Assembly: GCA_022563535.1 (NCBI GenBank)
Contig: JADFNE010000012.1
Coordinates: forward strand, 21,823-85,822
Direction: 5' to 3'
DNA length: 64,000 nucleotides
From: Myxococcales bacterium
GTDB taxonomy: Bacteria > Myxococcota_A > UBA9160 > UBA4427
The notes below the pieces were generated by a model, which had not been told where the DNA came from, made no database searches, and saw nothing but the letters and a program-made list of their open reading frames with translations. Within the stretch, counting starts at the first letter, position 1. Each line of letters begins with the position of its first letter. A program made the translations under genes and the position numbers. This document shows positions 8,517 to 17,646 of the stretch, one piece after another.

Positions 8517-9920
8517 TCAGTTGCGCAGGACTTGATCGAGAATTTCTTCCGGGTCCGCGAGACCTGTTTCGTCCTGCACATCTCGGCAACGGTCGAGAAT
8601 CTCGGCAAACTCGGGAGAGGGAGTGTGGCCTCGGGCAATCAGGTGGCGACCGAGTACGACGTCCTTTGGCCCGCGGGTGTCCACGGCCAGGGAATCGGCT
8701 TGTTCGATGAAAGCGTCGCCCGCCGTGAAGCGACCCGCCACGGCATCCTCCGTTGTGCGACCCATGTGATCGGCCCGCGCCACCCGTTCGAGCAGTCGCA
8801 TCGATACCCCGGCAGCCGCGAGCTTCCGCGCCAACTTTCGATAGGCCTTGGGCGTGGCGCGCTGTTCGATCAAGAGTGCTGGCGCCAGATGTTGCTCTAC
8901 CAGGGCAACGACCATCTCTGTGAGCTTTGCCGACGCGCGCAGTCCCTCGAGAAAGGCTCGCGTGGGCTCTGCACCCAATCGGTCGTGACCGCGAGAACGG
9001 AGGCGCCCATCAATTTCAACGGTCGTGGCCGGCTTTCCAAAGTCGTGACACAAGACGGCGAACATCAACGCTTCGTCCTCACTCGATTCCCCCTCGCGCA
9101 ATTGCGCAGCACGGTCCAGCGCCATCAAGGTGTGGATCCAGACATCTCCTTCGGGATGCCAGACAGCATCCTGGGGAACATCGATCAAGGCCTCGAGTTC
9201 GGGGAAGTGATGGAGCAATCGACTCTCCCGCAAAAACGCGAGGCCCCGAGAGGGTTCGCGCCCCTTCAACAGCAGTTTTCTAAACTCTTCGTAGAGTCGT
9301 TCGCCCGGCAACTCCGACAGATCGAGTGCCGCACAGATTTCGACGAGATCCGGATCGATCGTCATGCGGAACCGCGCAGCCATCTGCGCGACTCGCAGCG
9401 CGCGCAGCGGATCCTCACCAAAACACGTGGGGTCAGTGGCGCGCAGCACACGGGCTTTTAGATCTGCGCGGCCTCCGTGGGGATCGAGCAGTTCGCGACT
9501 CGTGAGATCGATTCCCATGCTGTTGATCGTGAGGTCTCGTCGCCGGGACGCTTCGTCGAAGGAGAGCTGTGGGTCGACTTCGATTTTGAAGCCGCGATGG
9601 CCCGGGGCCACTTTGCTGTCTTTGCGAGGCAGCGAAAAATCGATCGCGAGACCGCTCACGATCAGCACGCCGAACGACTGTCCAATCGACAGGACCTCGC
9701 CAAAACCCGCGAGTATCTGCTTCAAGGGCGCTAGTTCGATGTCAAAGACTTCGACGTCGAGATCTTTGATCGGCAGCCCGAGCAACCCGTCGCGAACAGC
9801 ACCCCCGACCAGCACTGCCCGCCCACCGGCTTCCCGGAGCACCGCTGCGATGTCCAGCAGACGGCGACCACTGTGGGTCGCGGCGAGGGTCGAAAGCACT
9901 ATTGTCGCATCATTGTCCAT
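8517..9920 (-). CDS. tRNA nucleotidyltransferase / poly(A) polymerase family protein with HD domain
   Basis: Probable CCA-adding enzyme (467 residues) that builds or repairs the 3' end of tRNA. The nucleotidyltransferase head reads AVLVGGAVRDGLLGLPIKDL followed by DVEVFD, the classical GG and DxD elements. Next come the neck region DLTINSMGIDL and RDPLRALRVAQMAARF-like DPLRALR. The C-terminal half has an HD phosphohydrolase-like domain (LCHDFGKPATT, RGHDRLG), as in multifunctional CCA proteins. I chose the ATG at 9920, where MDNDATIVLSTLAATH begins; the upstream extension overlaps the divergent lemA leader and has no domain. Whether it adds C, A or both cannot be read with certainty from sequence alone. 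Confidence 0.88.
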   Translation of the reverse strand: MDNDATIVLSTLAATHSGRRLLDIAAVLREAGGRAVLVGGAVRDGLLGLPIKDLDVEVFDIELAPLKQILAGFGEVLSIGQSFGVLIVSGLAIDFSLPRKDSKVAPGHRGFKIEVDPQLSFDEASRRRDLTINSMGIDLTSRELLDPHGGRADLKARVLRATDPTCFGEDPLRALRVAQMAARFRMTIDPDLVEICAALDLSELPGERLYEEFRKLLLKGREPSRGLAFLRESRLLHHFPELEALIDVPQDAVWHPEGDVWIHTLMALDRAAQLREGESSEDEALMFAVLCHDFGKPATTVEIDGRLRSRGHDRLGAEPTRAFLEGLRASAKLTEMVVALVEQHLAPALLIEQRATPKAYRKLARKLAAAGVSMRLLERVARADHMGRTTEDAVAGRFTAGDAFIEQADSLAVDTRGPKDVVLGRHLIARGHTPSPEFAEILDRCRDVQDETGLADPEEILDQVLRN

Positions 9921-10055
9921 TATCGACACGAAATCATAGCAAGCGAGCACGAACTGCCGCCCACACCCGAGTCTGAGCTTGACAAGAGGAATCCCGCGCC
10001 CAAACATGCGAGGCGGATGAGCCCCGCCAGTGCCCAAACAAGCCGGAGGATTCGA

Positions 10056-10673
10056 ATGCGCAGTCTCAGGGTCAATCGTTTTTCAAGGACATCGGGGATC
10101 GTGGCGGTGTTGCTGCTCGCAATGTCACTTAGCGGCTGTGGAATCCAATCGATCCCCAAGGCGCTGAACGCCCTCGATGCCACCGTGGCGGAGGTCACCA
10201 ACCAATACAAGCGCCGAGCGGACCTGATCCCAAACCTCGTGAGCACGGTCAAGGGCTACGCGTCCCACGAACAAGAGACACTCACGGCCGTGGTCGAAGC
10301 CCGGGCCAAGGCGACGAGCGTGACGATCGACCCTTCGAATGCCAGTCCGGAACAGATCCAGAAATTTCAGGCTGCCCAAGGGGGGCTCTCCCAGGCGCTC
10401 GGTCGACTCATGGTCGTCGCAGAGCGTTATCCGGATCTCAAGGCGGACCGCAATTTCCGCGAACTCCAGGCCCAACTCGAAGGAACGGAAAATCGCATCA
10501 CCATCGCGCGTCAGCGGCACATCGAAGCGATTCGGCGATTCAATGATCTCGTGACTGTCCCTCCCAGCAGCTTGACCAACAGTTTTTTCTACCATCACGA
10601 GAAGCGACCCCAATGGTCTCTCGATGCCGACGAGCAGAAGGCGGTGGAGCAAGTACCCGAGGTCGCCTTCTAG
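10056..10673 (+). CDS. lemA: LemA family lipoprotein
   Basis: A 205-residue LemA protein. It starts with a signal sequence ending in a lipobox (AMSLSGCG), so it is probably a lipoprotein rather than an N-terminally anchored membrane protein. The LemA core follows: NALDATVAEVTNQYKRRADL, IPNLVSTVKGYASHEQETL and a long helical region with the family's ERYPDLKADRNFRELQAQLE segment, ending in FNDLV and FFYHHEKRPQW-like residues. The ATG at 10056 has GGAGGA five bases upstream. It is followed one base later by a TPM-domain gene and then a second one, the common lemA-TPM arrangement. LemA function is not established; a role in envelope stress or protein quality control is often proposed. Confidence 0.9.
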   Translation: MRSLRVNRFSRTSGIVAVLLLAMSLSGCGIQSIPKALNALDATVAEVTNQYKRRADLIPNLVSTVKGYASHEQETLTAVVEARAKATSVTIDPSNASPEQIQKFQAAQGGLSQALGRLMVVAERYPDLKADRNFRELQAQLEGTENRITIARQRHIEAIRRFNDLVTVPPSSLTNSFFYHHEKRPQWSLDADEQKAVEQVPEVAF

Positions 10674-10674
10674 C

Positions 10675-11469
10675 ATGCGGTCTGCAAGAGAAGGAGTCCG
10701 CTGCTGGTTCGTAATCGCCCTGGTTACGGTCATCGTCGCATTCGCAGTCGGACTCTCTCCGACCCGTGCCACCGCCGACGAGTTCAAGATCCCCGCCCTC
10801 ACCTCTCCCGTCATGGACACGGCGGGGATGCTTTCGCGCTCGACCAAGATGCAACTCGAAAGCGCACTGCAGGCACTGCAGCGTCAGGGCGGGACACAAC
10901 TCGCCATACTGACGGTCCCGACACTCGAGGGACTCACCATCGAACAAGCTTCTATTCAGGTAACGGATCAATGGCAGCTCGGAAGTGAGACCGGGGACAA
11001 CGGGGTCCTGCTGATAATTGCCCGAGACGAACGCAAGGTGCGAATCGAGGTGGGACAGGGACTCGAAGGCGCGCTGCCCGACGCATACGCCAAACGCATC
11101 ATCGACGAAGCCATTACACCGCTGTTGCGAACTGGAGACATCGATTCCGGCGTGATGGTGGGCGTCATCCAGATCGCGAAGCGAACCAATCCCGACATCG
11201 ACCTGGTCACCCATCTCCAGGGCGTCCAACGGCATTCGAATACCCGCGGACGCCGAACCCGGAACAGTCCACTCGCCAACCTGATGGTCTTGTTGCTCGG
11301 CATACCCATCGCACTGCTTCGGATGGGAATGTTCGGAGGCATGGGCTACGGCTACCGCAGAACTGGCTACTGGGGCGGTGGGGGCTTCGGTGGTGGAGGC
11401 GGTTTTGGCGGTGGATTTTCTGGCGGTGGCGGCGGCTTCAGTGGCGGTGGCGCCTCAGGGGGATGGTGA
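10675..11469 (+). CDS. TPM-domain (YgcG-like) exported protein with glycine-rich tail
   Basis: A 264-residue protein with an N-terminal hydrophobic signal (WFVIALVTVIVAFAVGL) and a TPM domain at about residues 40-180, including PVMDTAGMLS, GTQLAILTVPTLEGLTIEQA, NGVLLIIARDERKVRIEVGQ and GLEGALPDAYAKRIID. A hydrophobic segment (LMVLLLGIPIALLRMGMFGG) precedes a glycine-rich C-terminus made of GGGG/F/S runs, typical of YgcG/TPM proteins. It lies one base after lemA and its stop overlaps the next gene's ATG. The biochemical role is unknown; some TPM domains have been reported as phosphatase-like. The identity of the domain is firm, the function is not. Confidence 0.87.
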   Translation: MRSAREGVRCWFVIALVTVIVAFAVGLSPTRATADEFKIPALTSPVMDTAGMLSRSTKMQLESALQALQRQGGTQLAILTVPTLEGLTIEQASIQVTDQWQLGSETGDNGVLLIIARDERKVRIEVGQGLEGALPDAYAKRIIDEAITPLLRTGDIDSGVMVGVIQIAKRTNPDIDLVTHLQGVQRHSNTRGRRTRNSPLANLMVLLLGIPIALLRMGMFGGMGYGYRRTGYWGGGGFGGGGGFGGGFSGGGGGFSGGGASGGW

Positions 11470-12125
11470 TGGAAAAACTTCCCGATTGGGCAACCAGGAC
11501 TTTGGGCAAAAATGGACACGACCGCATCGAAGAGGCGATCGCCAGGGCCGAGTCGCAGACCTCCGGAGAAATCGTTCCGCTGTTGGTCCGCAGATCTTCG
11601 ACGGTCGGGCACGTTCCCATGCTCGCGATGTCCCTGCTGATGCTTTCGGCCTTCATGCTCGACCTGCCGGCATGGCTCAGCGAATGGCGAGGCAGCGAAC
11701 CGATCTGGATTGTCGTGCTCTTGTTGGCCGCTGCAGCGTTGGGTTATGGACTGTCGCGCTTGGACGCGGTCGACCGCCTGCTCACTCCGCGCCCGGATCA
11801 GATGCGCCAGGTAGACCTGCGGGCACAGATCGAGTTCTACGAACTGGGGATGAGCCAAACCGACGCTCGCACGGGAGTCCTGCTGATGGTCTCGCTGATG
11901 GAACATCGCGCCGTGGTTCTGGCCGACCACGGCATCTCCGAAAAACTCGACGCGACCATCTGGCAAGAGGTCGTGGATCTCATGATCGACGGAGTCAAGG
12001 GTGGCGATCTCGCCGGCGGCATGTGTGCGGCGATCGAGCGGTGTGGCGCGTTGCTCGCGCCCCACTTTCCAATCGCCGCCGACGACGCAAACGAACTGCG
12101 CGACCATCTCGTGGTTAAGGAATAG
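11469..12125 (+). CDS. Second TPM-domain membrane protein of the lemA operon
   Basis: A 218-residue protein with a divergent TPM domain split around two hydrophobic helices. It begins DRIEEAIARAESQTSGEIVP, then has transmembrane segments (VPMLAMSLLMLSAFMLDLPA; IWIVVLLLAAAALGYGLSRL). A C-terminal part with ARTGVLLMVSLMEHRAVVLA, DHGISEKLDATIWQEVVDLM and GGDLAGGMCAAIERCGALLA follows. Its ATG overlaps the stop codon of the preceding TPM gene (TGATG), and an alternative ATG lies two codons earlier at 11463. The set lemA-TPM-TPM is a recurring three-gene operon in proteobacteria. Function unknown; presumably it acts with its two neighbours at the inner membrane. Confidence 0.85.
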   Translation: MEKLPDWATRTLGKNGHDRIEEAIARAESQTSGEIVPLLVRRSSTVGHVPMLAMSLLMLSAFMLDLPAWLSEWRGSEPIWIVVLLLAAAALGYGLSRLDAVDRLLTPRPDQMRQVDLRAQIEFYELGMSQTDARTGVLLMVSLMEHRAVVLADHGISEKLDATIWQEVVDLMIDGVKGGDLAGGMCAAIERCGALLAPHFPIAADDANELRDHLVVKE

Positions 12126-12177
12126 CCAAGGAATAATCTTCAGCCGCCCTTCCCTTGTTGCCGCTATTCTTGCTGCG

Positions 12178-13692
12178 ATGTCGGCCCAAACGCTTCAAGC
12201 GATCTCAGGCGGCGATTCGGATTCACGACTCGCGAAGCTGTATTGGGCGACTGTCGCCGGCCTGGTCCTGCTGCTTTGGTCCGCCCCCGCCATTCCAACC
12301 CAGGACGGGCCGAGCCATCTCTACAATCTCGCACTGATTGGCGATCTGCTGGGTGACGCGCCGTTGCGCGCAACGTTTCACCGTCTCGATTTCGATACCG
12401 TCACCAACTTCGGCTTCATCGCTCTCGGACTTCCTCTGGCGAAGGTCGTGCCCCTGTGGGCCGTAGAGCGCATCGTGCTCACGCTCCACATCCTGTTGCT
12501 GTCGCTGTTCGCGACCCTATGGCTCGCACAATGCGACCGCCGGGTCTATCCCGCGGCTTGGGTGGCCCTCGCATATTCCCTGCCCTGGTCCCTGTTCATG
12601 GGGTTCTATGGCTATCAACTCGCTGCGGACGTGACGCTACTCGCAATCTGTCTGGCCTGGAAGCTGCGCGATGGAGCCATTCACCGGGTCGCGCTGTCGA
12701 ACCTGGGCGCCGGAGCCCTGGTACTTTTCTTCCATGCAGTTCCGGCGGCACTATTTGCGGGGCTGCTCGCGATCATTCAACTGACAAGTCGGGATGCACC
12801 CATCGGCAAACGATTGCTGCGCGCGGCGATCTCGGCCTTGCCACTGCTCGCGCTCGTGTGGATGGTGATCGCGAGTGGCGGCGAAAGCGCCAACCCGGAG
12901 TGGCGTGCTCCAGAGTACATCCTGTTGTTTCTCATCACGTTCGGCACGCTCACGTTTTCAACTCAGCTGTCGACCTGTCTGCTGGTCACACTCGGCTGGG
13001 TCTTGCTCTGTCTACCCGGCAGCGAGCCGCGACGTCGCGATCACGCGATGCGGTTTGCCATGACCTCCGGAGCGTTCCTGGCTGCGCTTCACCTCCTTGT
13101 GCCCGACGTCATGGGCGGCGGAGGCTATCTCACGGGACGCTTCGCCTGGTGGATCCCCTTGCTCATGCTTCCGGTTCTCGGTACCGGGCCGGCGTTGGGC
13201 GGACGTATTGCCCGGGACTGGATCCCGGCGGCGCTGGCGGTAATCTCGATCGGGTCGACCGCCTTCAGCGCCGCACCGAGCGCACGAGTGGTTGCGGAGG
13301 TTGAACAAGCCGCAGCAGTGCACCAGGTGTCTGGCACCTTGGCGGGCGCCATTTTCGACCGCACACCCAAGAGCAGTGCGATGATTCAGCCCCTGCGCCA
13401 TGTCGCAAGCCTGTTCGTTCAGAAGCGCGGAACACTCATCACCAACTATCAACCACGCGTAGCCTTTTTTCCGATTCGATTCAGCGAGCAGGCTGAAGCA
13501 CAGTTCCCCGAGGTCGATATCAATTCGGCCTGGTTGACCGATTGGGGGCGGCTGCCGATCTCCGACCTGGTCGCGATCGACGCGCAACCCGCCGATCGCA
13601 CAATTCTCGAGACTCGCTTCAAATCGATCTGGATCGATCAATCGAAACGCGTAGAGTTGTGGCACAGGCGCCAGGAGATAGAGTTGAAGTGA
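12178..13692 (+). CDS. Polytopic membrane protein, GT-C glycosyltransferase-like
   Basis: A 504-residue integral membrane protein with roughly ten to twelve hydrophobic helices and a periplasmic C-terminal tail. After the first helix (WATVAGLVLLLWSAPAIPT) comes a short loop with QDGPSHLYNLALIGDLLGD. The placement of an acidic residue in the first external loop resembles GT-C glycosyltransferases that use lipid-linked sugars, but no diagnostic motif proves it. The ATG at 12178 follows a 52-base gap after the TPM gene. Its stop codon overlaps the start of a sulfatase-fold lipoprotein gene (TGATG), so the two are translationally coupled and probably act on the same envelope substrate. Confidence 0.7.
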   Translation: MSAQTLQAISGGDSDSRLAKLYWATVAGLVLLLWSAPAIPTQDGPSHLYNLALIGDLLGDAPLRATFHRLDFDTVTNFGFIALGLPLAKVVPLWAVERIVLTLHILLLSLFATLWLAQCDRRVYPAAWVALAYSLPWSLFMGFYGYQLAADVTLLAICLAWKLRDGAIHRVALSNLGAGALVLFFHAVPAALFAGLLAIIQLTSRDAPIGKRLLRAAISALPLLALVWMVIASGGESANPEWRAPEYILLFLITFGTLTFSTQLSTCLLVTLGWVLLCLPGSEPRRRDHAMRFAMTSGAFLAALHLLVPDVMGGGGYLTGRFAWWIPLLMLPVLGTGPALGGRIARDWIPAALAVISIGSTAFSAAPSARVVAEVEQAAAVHQVSGTLAGAIFDRTPKSSAMIQPLRHVASLFVQKRGTLITNYQPRVAFFPIRFSEQAEAQFPEVDINSAWLTDWGRLPISDLVAIDAQPADRTILETRFKSIWIDQSKRVELWHRRQEIELK

Positions 13693-14984
13693 TGCTCGAC
13701 CCAATCATCCCAAGTGCCCGTCGAACCTGGTTCAATCCGGTTCTGCCGGCGGTCCTGAGTGTCGTGTTCGCAATCGCGTGCGATCGCGCGATCGAGCCCA
13801 CCCGGCCCTCCCCTCCCACCCACGTGCTGCTGGTGGTGATCGACTCTCTGCGCGCCGACCACCTGAAGAGTTACGGCTATGCCCGCGATACCAGTCCCTC
13901 TCTCGACCGCCTCGCCCGGGAAGGCGCGCGCTTCGAAACTGCCTTGGCCCCTACTTCGTGGGCGCTGCCATCATTGGTCACGCTGTTGACCGCCTTGCCT
14001 CCCGAACAGCACGGGGTCATCCGAGCCGACTTGGCATTGAGTGACGACGCCCTGACGCTGACAGAGGTGCTGAAGAAAAATGGCTTCGCAACCGCGGCCA
14101 TCGTCGCGGGCGCCAACTCCGACCCTGACCGCGGACTCTCCCAGGGTTTTGATCGCTACACCTACGTCGCGGGGGGTGAGGTGGGAAGCGAGGTCGTTGC
14201 CTGGATGACCGAGTGGGATCGAGGGGGGCGGGTCGATCCCTTTTTCTTGTTCGTCAAAATTCCGCTCATCGCCAACGACGAAGTTCTCCCCGCGTCATTC
14301 GCAGCAATGTTTCGTCCCAATCATCTCGAAGTAGCCGATGTCGAGCGCGCCTTGGATCTCTACGACCGCGAGATCCGGTTCGCGGATTCCCAACTCGACC
14401 TCATGCTGCAGAAACTGGAAGGACTCGAACTCGCTCACGAGACCGTGGTCATCGTGACTTCCAGCCACGGCGAAGAGTTTCTCGAACGGGGCAACACCGG
14501 CCACGGCAACACGCTTCACGGCGAAAGCGTCCGAGTTCCTTTGATCGTGCGATTTCCCCGCCTGGTCGACGCCGGCAAGATCATTGTGCAACCTGCGCGC
14601 CTGATGGACATCGGATCCACCATCATGATGCTCGCGCGAATCCGAGAGCCCGACGAGTTTGGCTTTCATCACGACACCATCGGAATCGCAACCCGAGACC
14701 TGACCGAGTTCCTGGTCGGTGAATGGAACGGCAAAGATGTGCTGGTCTGCGGTGACCTCGCCGGCAAGAGTCAATCGATCAGACTGGGCAGCTACAAGTT
14801 GATCCATCGCGGCGAGGACGAGATTCAGCTCTTCAATTTAGAGCTCGATCCGGACGAGAAACACGATCTCTCCAAAACGGAGAGTCAACGGGCCAGGGTC
14901 TACCTGAACAAGCTAGAACGCTGGCGTGAGATTTGCGCAGAGCGACCGCAGTACGCCAGGGCGCATCGAGCCACAGGGGACTGA
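13692..14984 (+). CDS. Sulfatase-fold lipoprotein with degenerate active site
   Basis: A 430-residue protein of the alkaline phosphatase/sulfatase superfamily. The N-terminus has a hydrophobic stretch ending in a lipobox-like FAIAC (Cys about 30). The first metal-binding strand is present (VVIDSLRADHLKSYGY). The region of the nucleophile reads APTSWALPSLVTLL, so the C/S-x-P-x-R signature is absent. The conserved TSDHGE reads TSSHGE, losing an expected metal-ligand Asp. It still has the GHGNTLHGESVRVPLIV strand and a C-terminal LFNLELDPDEKHDLS typical of the family. It is coupled to the upstream membrane protein gene. It may be a non-hydrolytic or altered-specificity member; sulfatase activity should not be assumed. 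Confidence 0.82.
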   Translation: MLDPIIPSARRTWFNPVLPAVLSVVFAIACDRAIEPTRPSPPTHVLLVVIDSLRADHLKSYGYARDTSPSLDRLAREGARFETALAPTSWALPSLVTLLTALPPEQHGVIRADLALSDDALTLTEVLKKNGFATAAIVAGANSDPDRGLSQGFDRYTYVAGGEVGSEVVAWMTEWDRGGRVDPFFLFVKIPLIANDEVLPASFAAMFRPNHLEVADVERALDLYDREIRFADSQLDLMLQKLEGLELAHETVVIVTSSHGEEFLERGNTGHGNTLHGESVRVPLIVRFPRLVDAGKIIVQPARLMDIGSTIMMLARIREPDEFGFHHDTIGIATRDLTEFLVGEWNGKDVLVCGDLAGKSQSIRLGSYKLIHRGEDEIQLFNLELDPDEKHDLSKTESQRARVYLNKLERWREICAERPQYARAHRATGD

Positions 14985-15038
14985 GCGCGGCGGCCGGTCT
15001 TGCCGAGCCTGCCCAAATCGCTCCCCAGCAACTGCCCC

Positions 15039-15971
15039 TCACGATCGGACGGCATCTCTCGCGAAGTATGGTGCGAGGTCGTCCAGAGTCGGCATGCTCG
15101 TCGCTGCGCCGGCGCGCAGCGTCGAAACGGATCCCGCCGCAACCGCTCGCTCGAGCGCGAGCTTCATCGGCTCCCCCAACGAAAGGCCAAATGCGAGTGC
15201 GCCATTGAAGGCATCCCCCGCCCCCGTGGTGTCGATCGATGCGACCCGGGGCGCTTCGAGATGGACGATGTCACTTGCGCTGATCCAGACACAACCCATC
15301 TGGGCCAGGGTGATGACAATGTCGCCGCCCACCCGCGACCGGAGCAGTTCTCCCGCGCAGATGGCGCTGGCGACATCGCAAACTTCCATCTCCGTGAGCT
15401 GCGACGCCTCGTTTTCGTTCGGCGTCAAAACGTCTACCTCGGCGAGAAGTTCGTCGGAGAGCGGGCGATAGGGTGCCGGATCGAGAATTCGAGTGAGTCC
15501 GTGCTCCCGGGCCAGATGGAGCGCGGCCAACACCGTCTCTGGGGGCGCTTCGAGTTGCACGAGCAGAACCGATGCTGTGCGAAATGCTGGGGCGGCGGCG
15601 GTGATCTGTGCGGGGGACAGCAAACCGTTCGCTCCACCCGCCACCGTGATCGCATTCTGGCCACCGGCTTCCTCGATCACAATGACTGCTGTCCCGGTCG
15701 CGCGTTCGCGGCAGGGCTCTACGTGAGTGGTGTCCACGCCGGCTTCGCTGAGCGCCGTGCGCGGCACGTCCGCGAGGCGATCTTCACCGACCCGGCCAAC
15801 CATCACGACCCCGGCGCCAAGTCGCGCAGCGGCGATCGCCTGGTTGAGACCCTTGCCCCCGGGTCCGAGCAGTACTTCGCTGGCGCGAACGGTTTCGCCT
15901 GGGCTGGGAATCTTTGCGGCTCGCAGGGCGATGTCGACGTTGATGCTGCCTACGACCACAATCTCGTTCAC
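15039..15971 (-). CDS. rbsK: Ribokinase (PfkB family)
   Basis: Phosphorylates D-ribose to ribose-5-phosphate. The 310-residue sequence has the PfkB signature 1 GPGGKGLNQAIAAARLGA after VVVGSINVDIALRA and PGETV. Signature 2 DTTGAGDAFNGALAFGLS carries the catalytic Asp (GAGD). TPNENEASQLTEMEV is the expected ATP-site strand. Length and motif order fit bacterial RbsK better than fructokinases or adenosine kinases. No ribose transporter or regulator is adjacent, so it may serve nucleoside salvage. It is convergent with the sulfatase-fold gene and lies downstream of the phosphomannomutase gene on the same strand, 36 bases after its stop. Confidence 0.88.
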   Translation of the reverse strand: MNEIVVVGSINVDIALRAAKIPSPGETVRASEVLLGPGGKGLNQAIAAARLGAGVVMVGRVGEDRLADVPRTALSEAGVDTTHVEPCRERATGTAVIVIEEAGGQNAITVAGGANGLLSPAQITAAAPAFRTASVLLVQLEAPPETVLAALHLAREHGLTRILDPAPYRPLSDELLAEVDVLTPNENEASQLTEMEVCDVASAICAGELLRSRVGGDIVITLAQMGCVWISASDIVHLEAPRVASIDTTGAGDAFNGALAFGLSLGEPMKLALERAVAAGSVSTLRAGAATSMPTLDDLAPYFARDAVRS

Positions 15972-16007
15972 CGCAGAGGCCTCGACGCACGGTTGTGATC
16001 GCTGGAT

Positions 16008-17369
16008 CTACGCGGGTTCGCCGCCCAGTATGTCCAAGATCGCCTTGGTCTTTTCCGCCATCAGATCGCGATTGGCTTTGGACTCGACGTTCAATCTCAC
16101 GACCGGTTCGGTGTTGGAAGATCGCACGTTGAAGCGCCACTCGTCGAACTCCAGGGTGAGGCCATCGGTGAGATCGACACTGATTGCATCGCCTTCAAAT
16201 GCGCTCTTCACCCGGGCAATCATCACAACCGGGTCCTCGAGGCGTCGATTGATCTCACCGCTCACGGGAAACTTTTCCATTCGCTCGGCCACCAGTTCGG
16301 ACAACTTTTGTCCGCGGATCGACATCAGTTCGCTCACCAACAACCAGGGAATCATTCCTGAGTCGCAATAGGAGAAATCGCGAAAGTAGTGGTGAGCACT
16401 CATTTCACCGCCGTACACCGCGTCTTCTGCTCGCATGCGCTCTTTGATGAACGCGTGTCCGGTCTTGCTCAAGACTGCAGTGCCCTTGCGTTCCGTGACG
16501 ATTTCAATGGTGTTCCAGGTGAGGCGAGGATCGTGGACCACCTTTTGACCGGGTCGCTTGTCGAGAAATGCGGAAGCCAGCAGTCCCACGATGTAATACC
16601 CCTCGATGAAGTTTCCCTCCTCATCGAAAAAGAAGCAGCGATCAAAGTCTCCATCCCAGGCAATTCCGAGGTCCGCGCCGGTCTCTTTGATCTTGTCGAT
16701 CGTCGGTGGTCGGTTCTCTGGAACCAGCGGGTTCGGCACCCCGTTTGGAAAGTTGCCGTCGGGCTCGTGATGAACTTTGATGAACTCGTACGGGAGCGAT
16801 CCCTCGAGTGCGTCGATCACCGACCCCGCACCCCCGTTGCCAGCGTTCACAACAATCTTGAGGGGGCTGCACTGACTCGCGTCGAAATAGGTCAGCAGGT
16901 GCTCGATGTAAGCGCTGCGATGATCGAGTGGCTCGAGACTCCCCGGAGTTTCCGCCAGCTCGAATTGATTCTCCTCCGCCAATCTTTGAATCTCGAACAA
17001 CCCCGTGTCGCCACTGATCGGCCGCGAGTCCTCACGGACGAACTTCATGCCGTTGTAGTCCTTGGGATTGTGGCTTGCGGTGACGACAATTCCACCGTCC
17101 ACGCCGTAATGAAAGGTTGCGAAATAGACCTCCTCGGTCCCGCAGGTTCCGATATGCAGGATGTCTACACCACTGTCTCGCAGTCCCTTGACCAGTGCGT
17201 CGCTGATGGATTCGCTGGTGAGCCGGATGTCGTGCCCCACCACGACCCTTGTGGGCGAAACAAAACTCGCGTAGGCGCGACCGATCCGGTAGGCGATGTC
17301 TTCGTTGAGTTCATCGGGGATCCGACCGCGAACATCGTAGGCCTTGAAACAGTTGATCTTGTTTGACAT
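16008..17369 (-). CDS. Phosphomannomutase/phosphoglucomutase
   Basis: Interconverts hexose-6-phosphate and hexose-1-phosphate, feeding GDP-mannose or UDP-glucose for LPS and capsule synthesis. The 453-residue protein begins [17 protein letters not shown], contains the phosphoserine loop [16 protein letters not shown], the Mg loop [17 protein letters not shown], the sugar-specificity loop [10 protein letters not shown] and the phosphate-binding [15 protein letters not shown]. The GEMSAHHYF loop is typical of AlgC/ManB enzymes rather than phosphoglucosamine mutases. The ATG at 17369 is where the conserved N-terminus starts; the longer upstream frame is low-complexity. Its substrate preference between mannose and glucose is not resolvable here, so no symbol is given. 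It fits the many glycan genes in the window. Confidence 0.92.
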   Translation of the reverse strand: MSNKINCFKAYDVRGRIPDELNEDIAYRIGRAYASFVSPTRVVVGHDIRLTSESISDALVKGLRDSGVDILHIGTCGTEEVYFATFHYGVDGGIVVTASHNPKDYNGMKFVREDSRPISGDTGLFEIQRLAEENQFELAETPGSLEPLDHRSAYIEHLLTYFDASQCSPLKIVVNAGNGGAGSVIDALEGSLPYEFIKVHHEPDGNFPNGVPNPLVPENRPPTIDKIKETGADLGIAWDGDFDRCFFFDEEGNFIEGYYIVGLLASAFLDKRPGQKVVHDPRLTWNTIEIVTERKGTAVLSKTGHAFIKERMRAEDAVYGGEMSAHHYFRDFSYCDSGMIPWLLVSELMSIRGQKLSELVAERMEKFPVSGEINRRLEDPVVMIARVKSAFEGDAISVDLTDGLTLEFDEWRFNVRSSNTEPVVRLNVESKANRDLMAEKTKAILDILGGEPA

Positions 17370-17646
17370 GAAACGTCCGTTCCTCGGGATGGGCGGTGAG
17401 TCTACCGCTCGTATTGTGGAATTTCGAGTAAGCGCCGTATCGGCCCGCAGTCGTAGTAGCCGTAGTCGTCGTATCGGCAGCCATTCGGCAACGGTGAAGA
17501 TCACTCGCGGCGAGATCCGGCCGTGAATTCGACAGGTGCAAATCTACAGACTCTTGCGAATATCAAGTTGTTCGCTCCTTCTCTCGGGTAGAATGTCACC
17601 GCTTACTACCAGTGAGAATCCAGTGTCGCCGGATCACACCTAATCC

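Noticed and set aside
11367..12107. Open minus-strand frame with a proline-rich end opposite the TPM genes
   Set aside because: It is the antisense of the glycine-rich tail and TPM domain; the plus-strand frames have signal peptides, ribosome-binding sites and a TGATG overlap.
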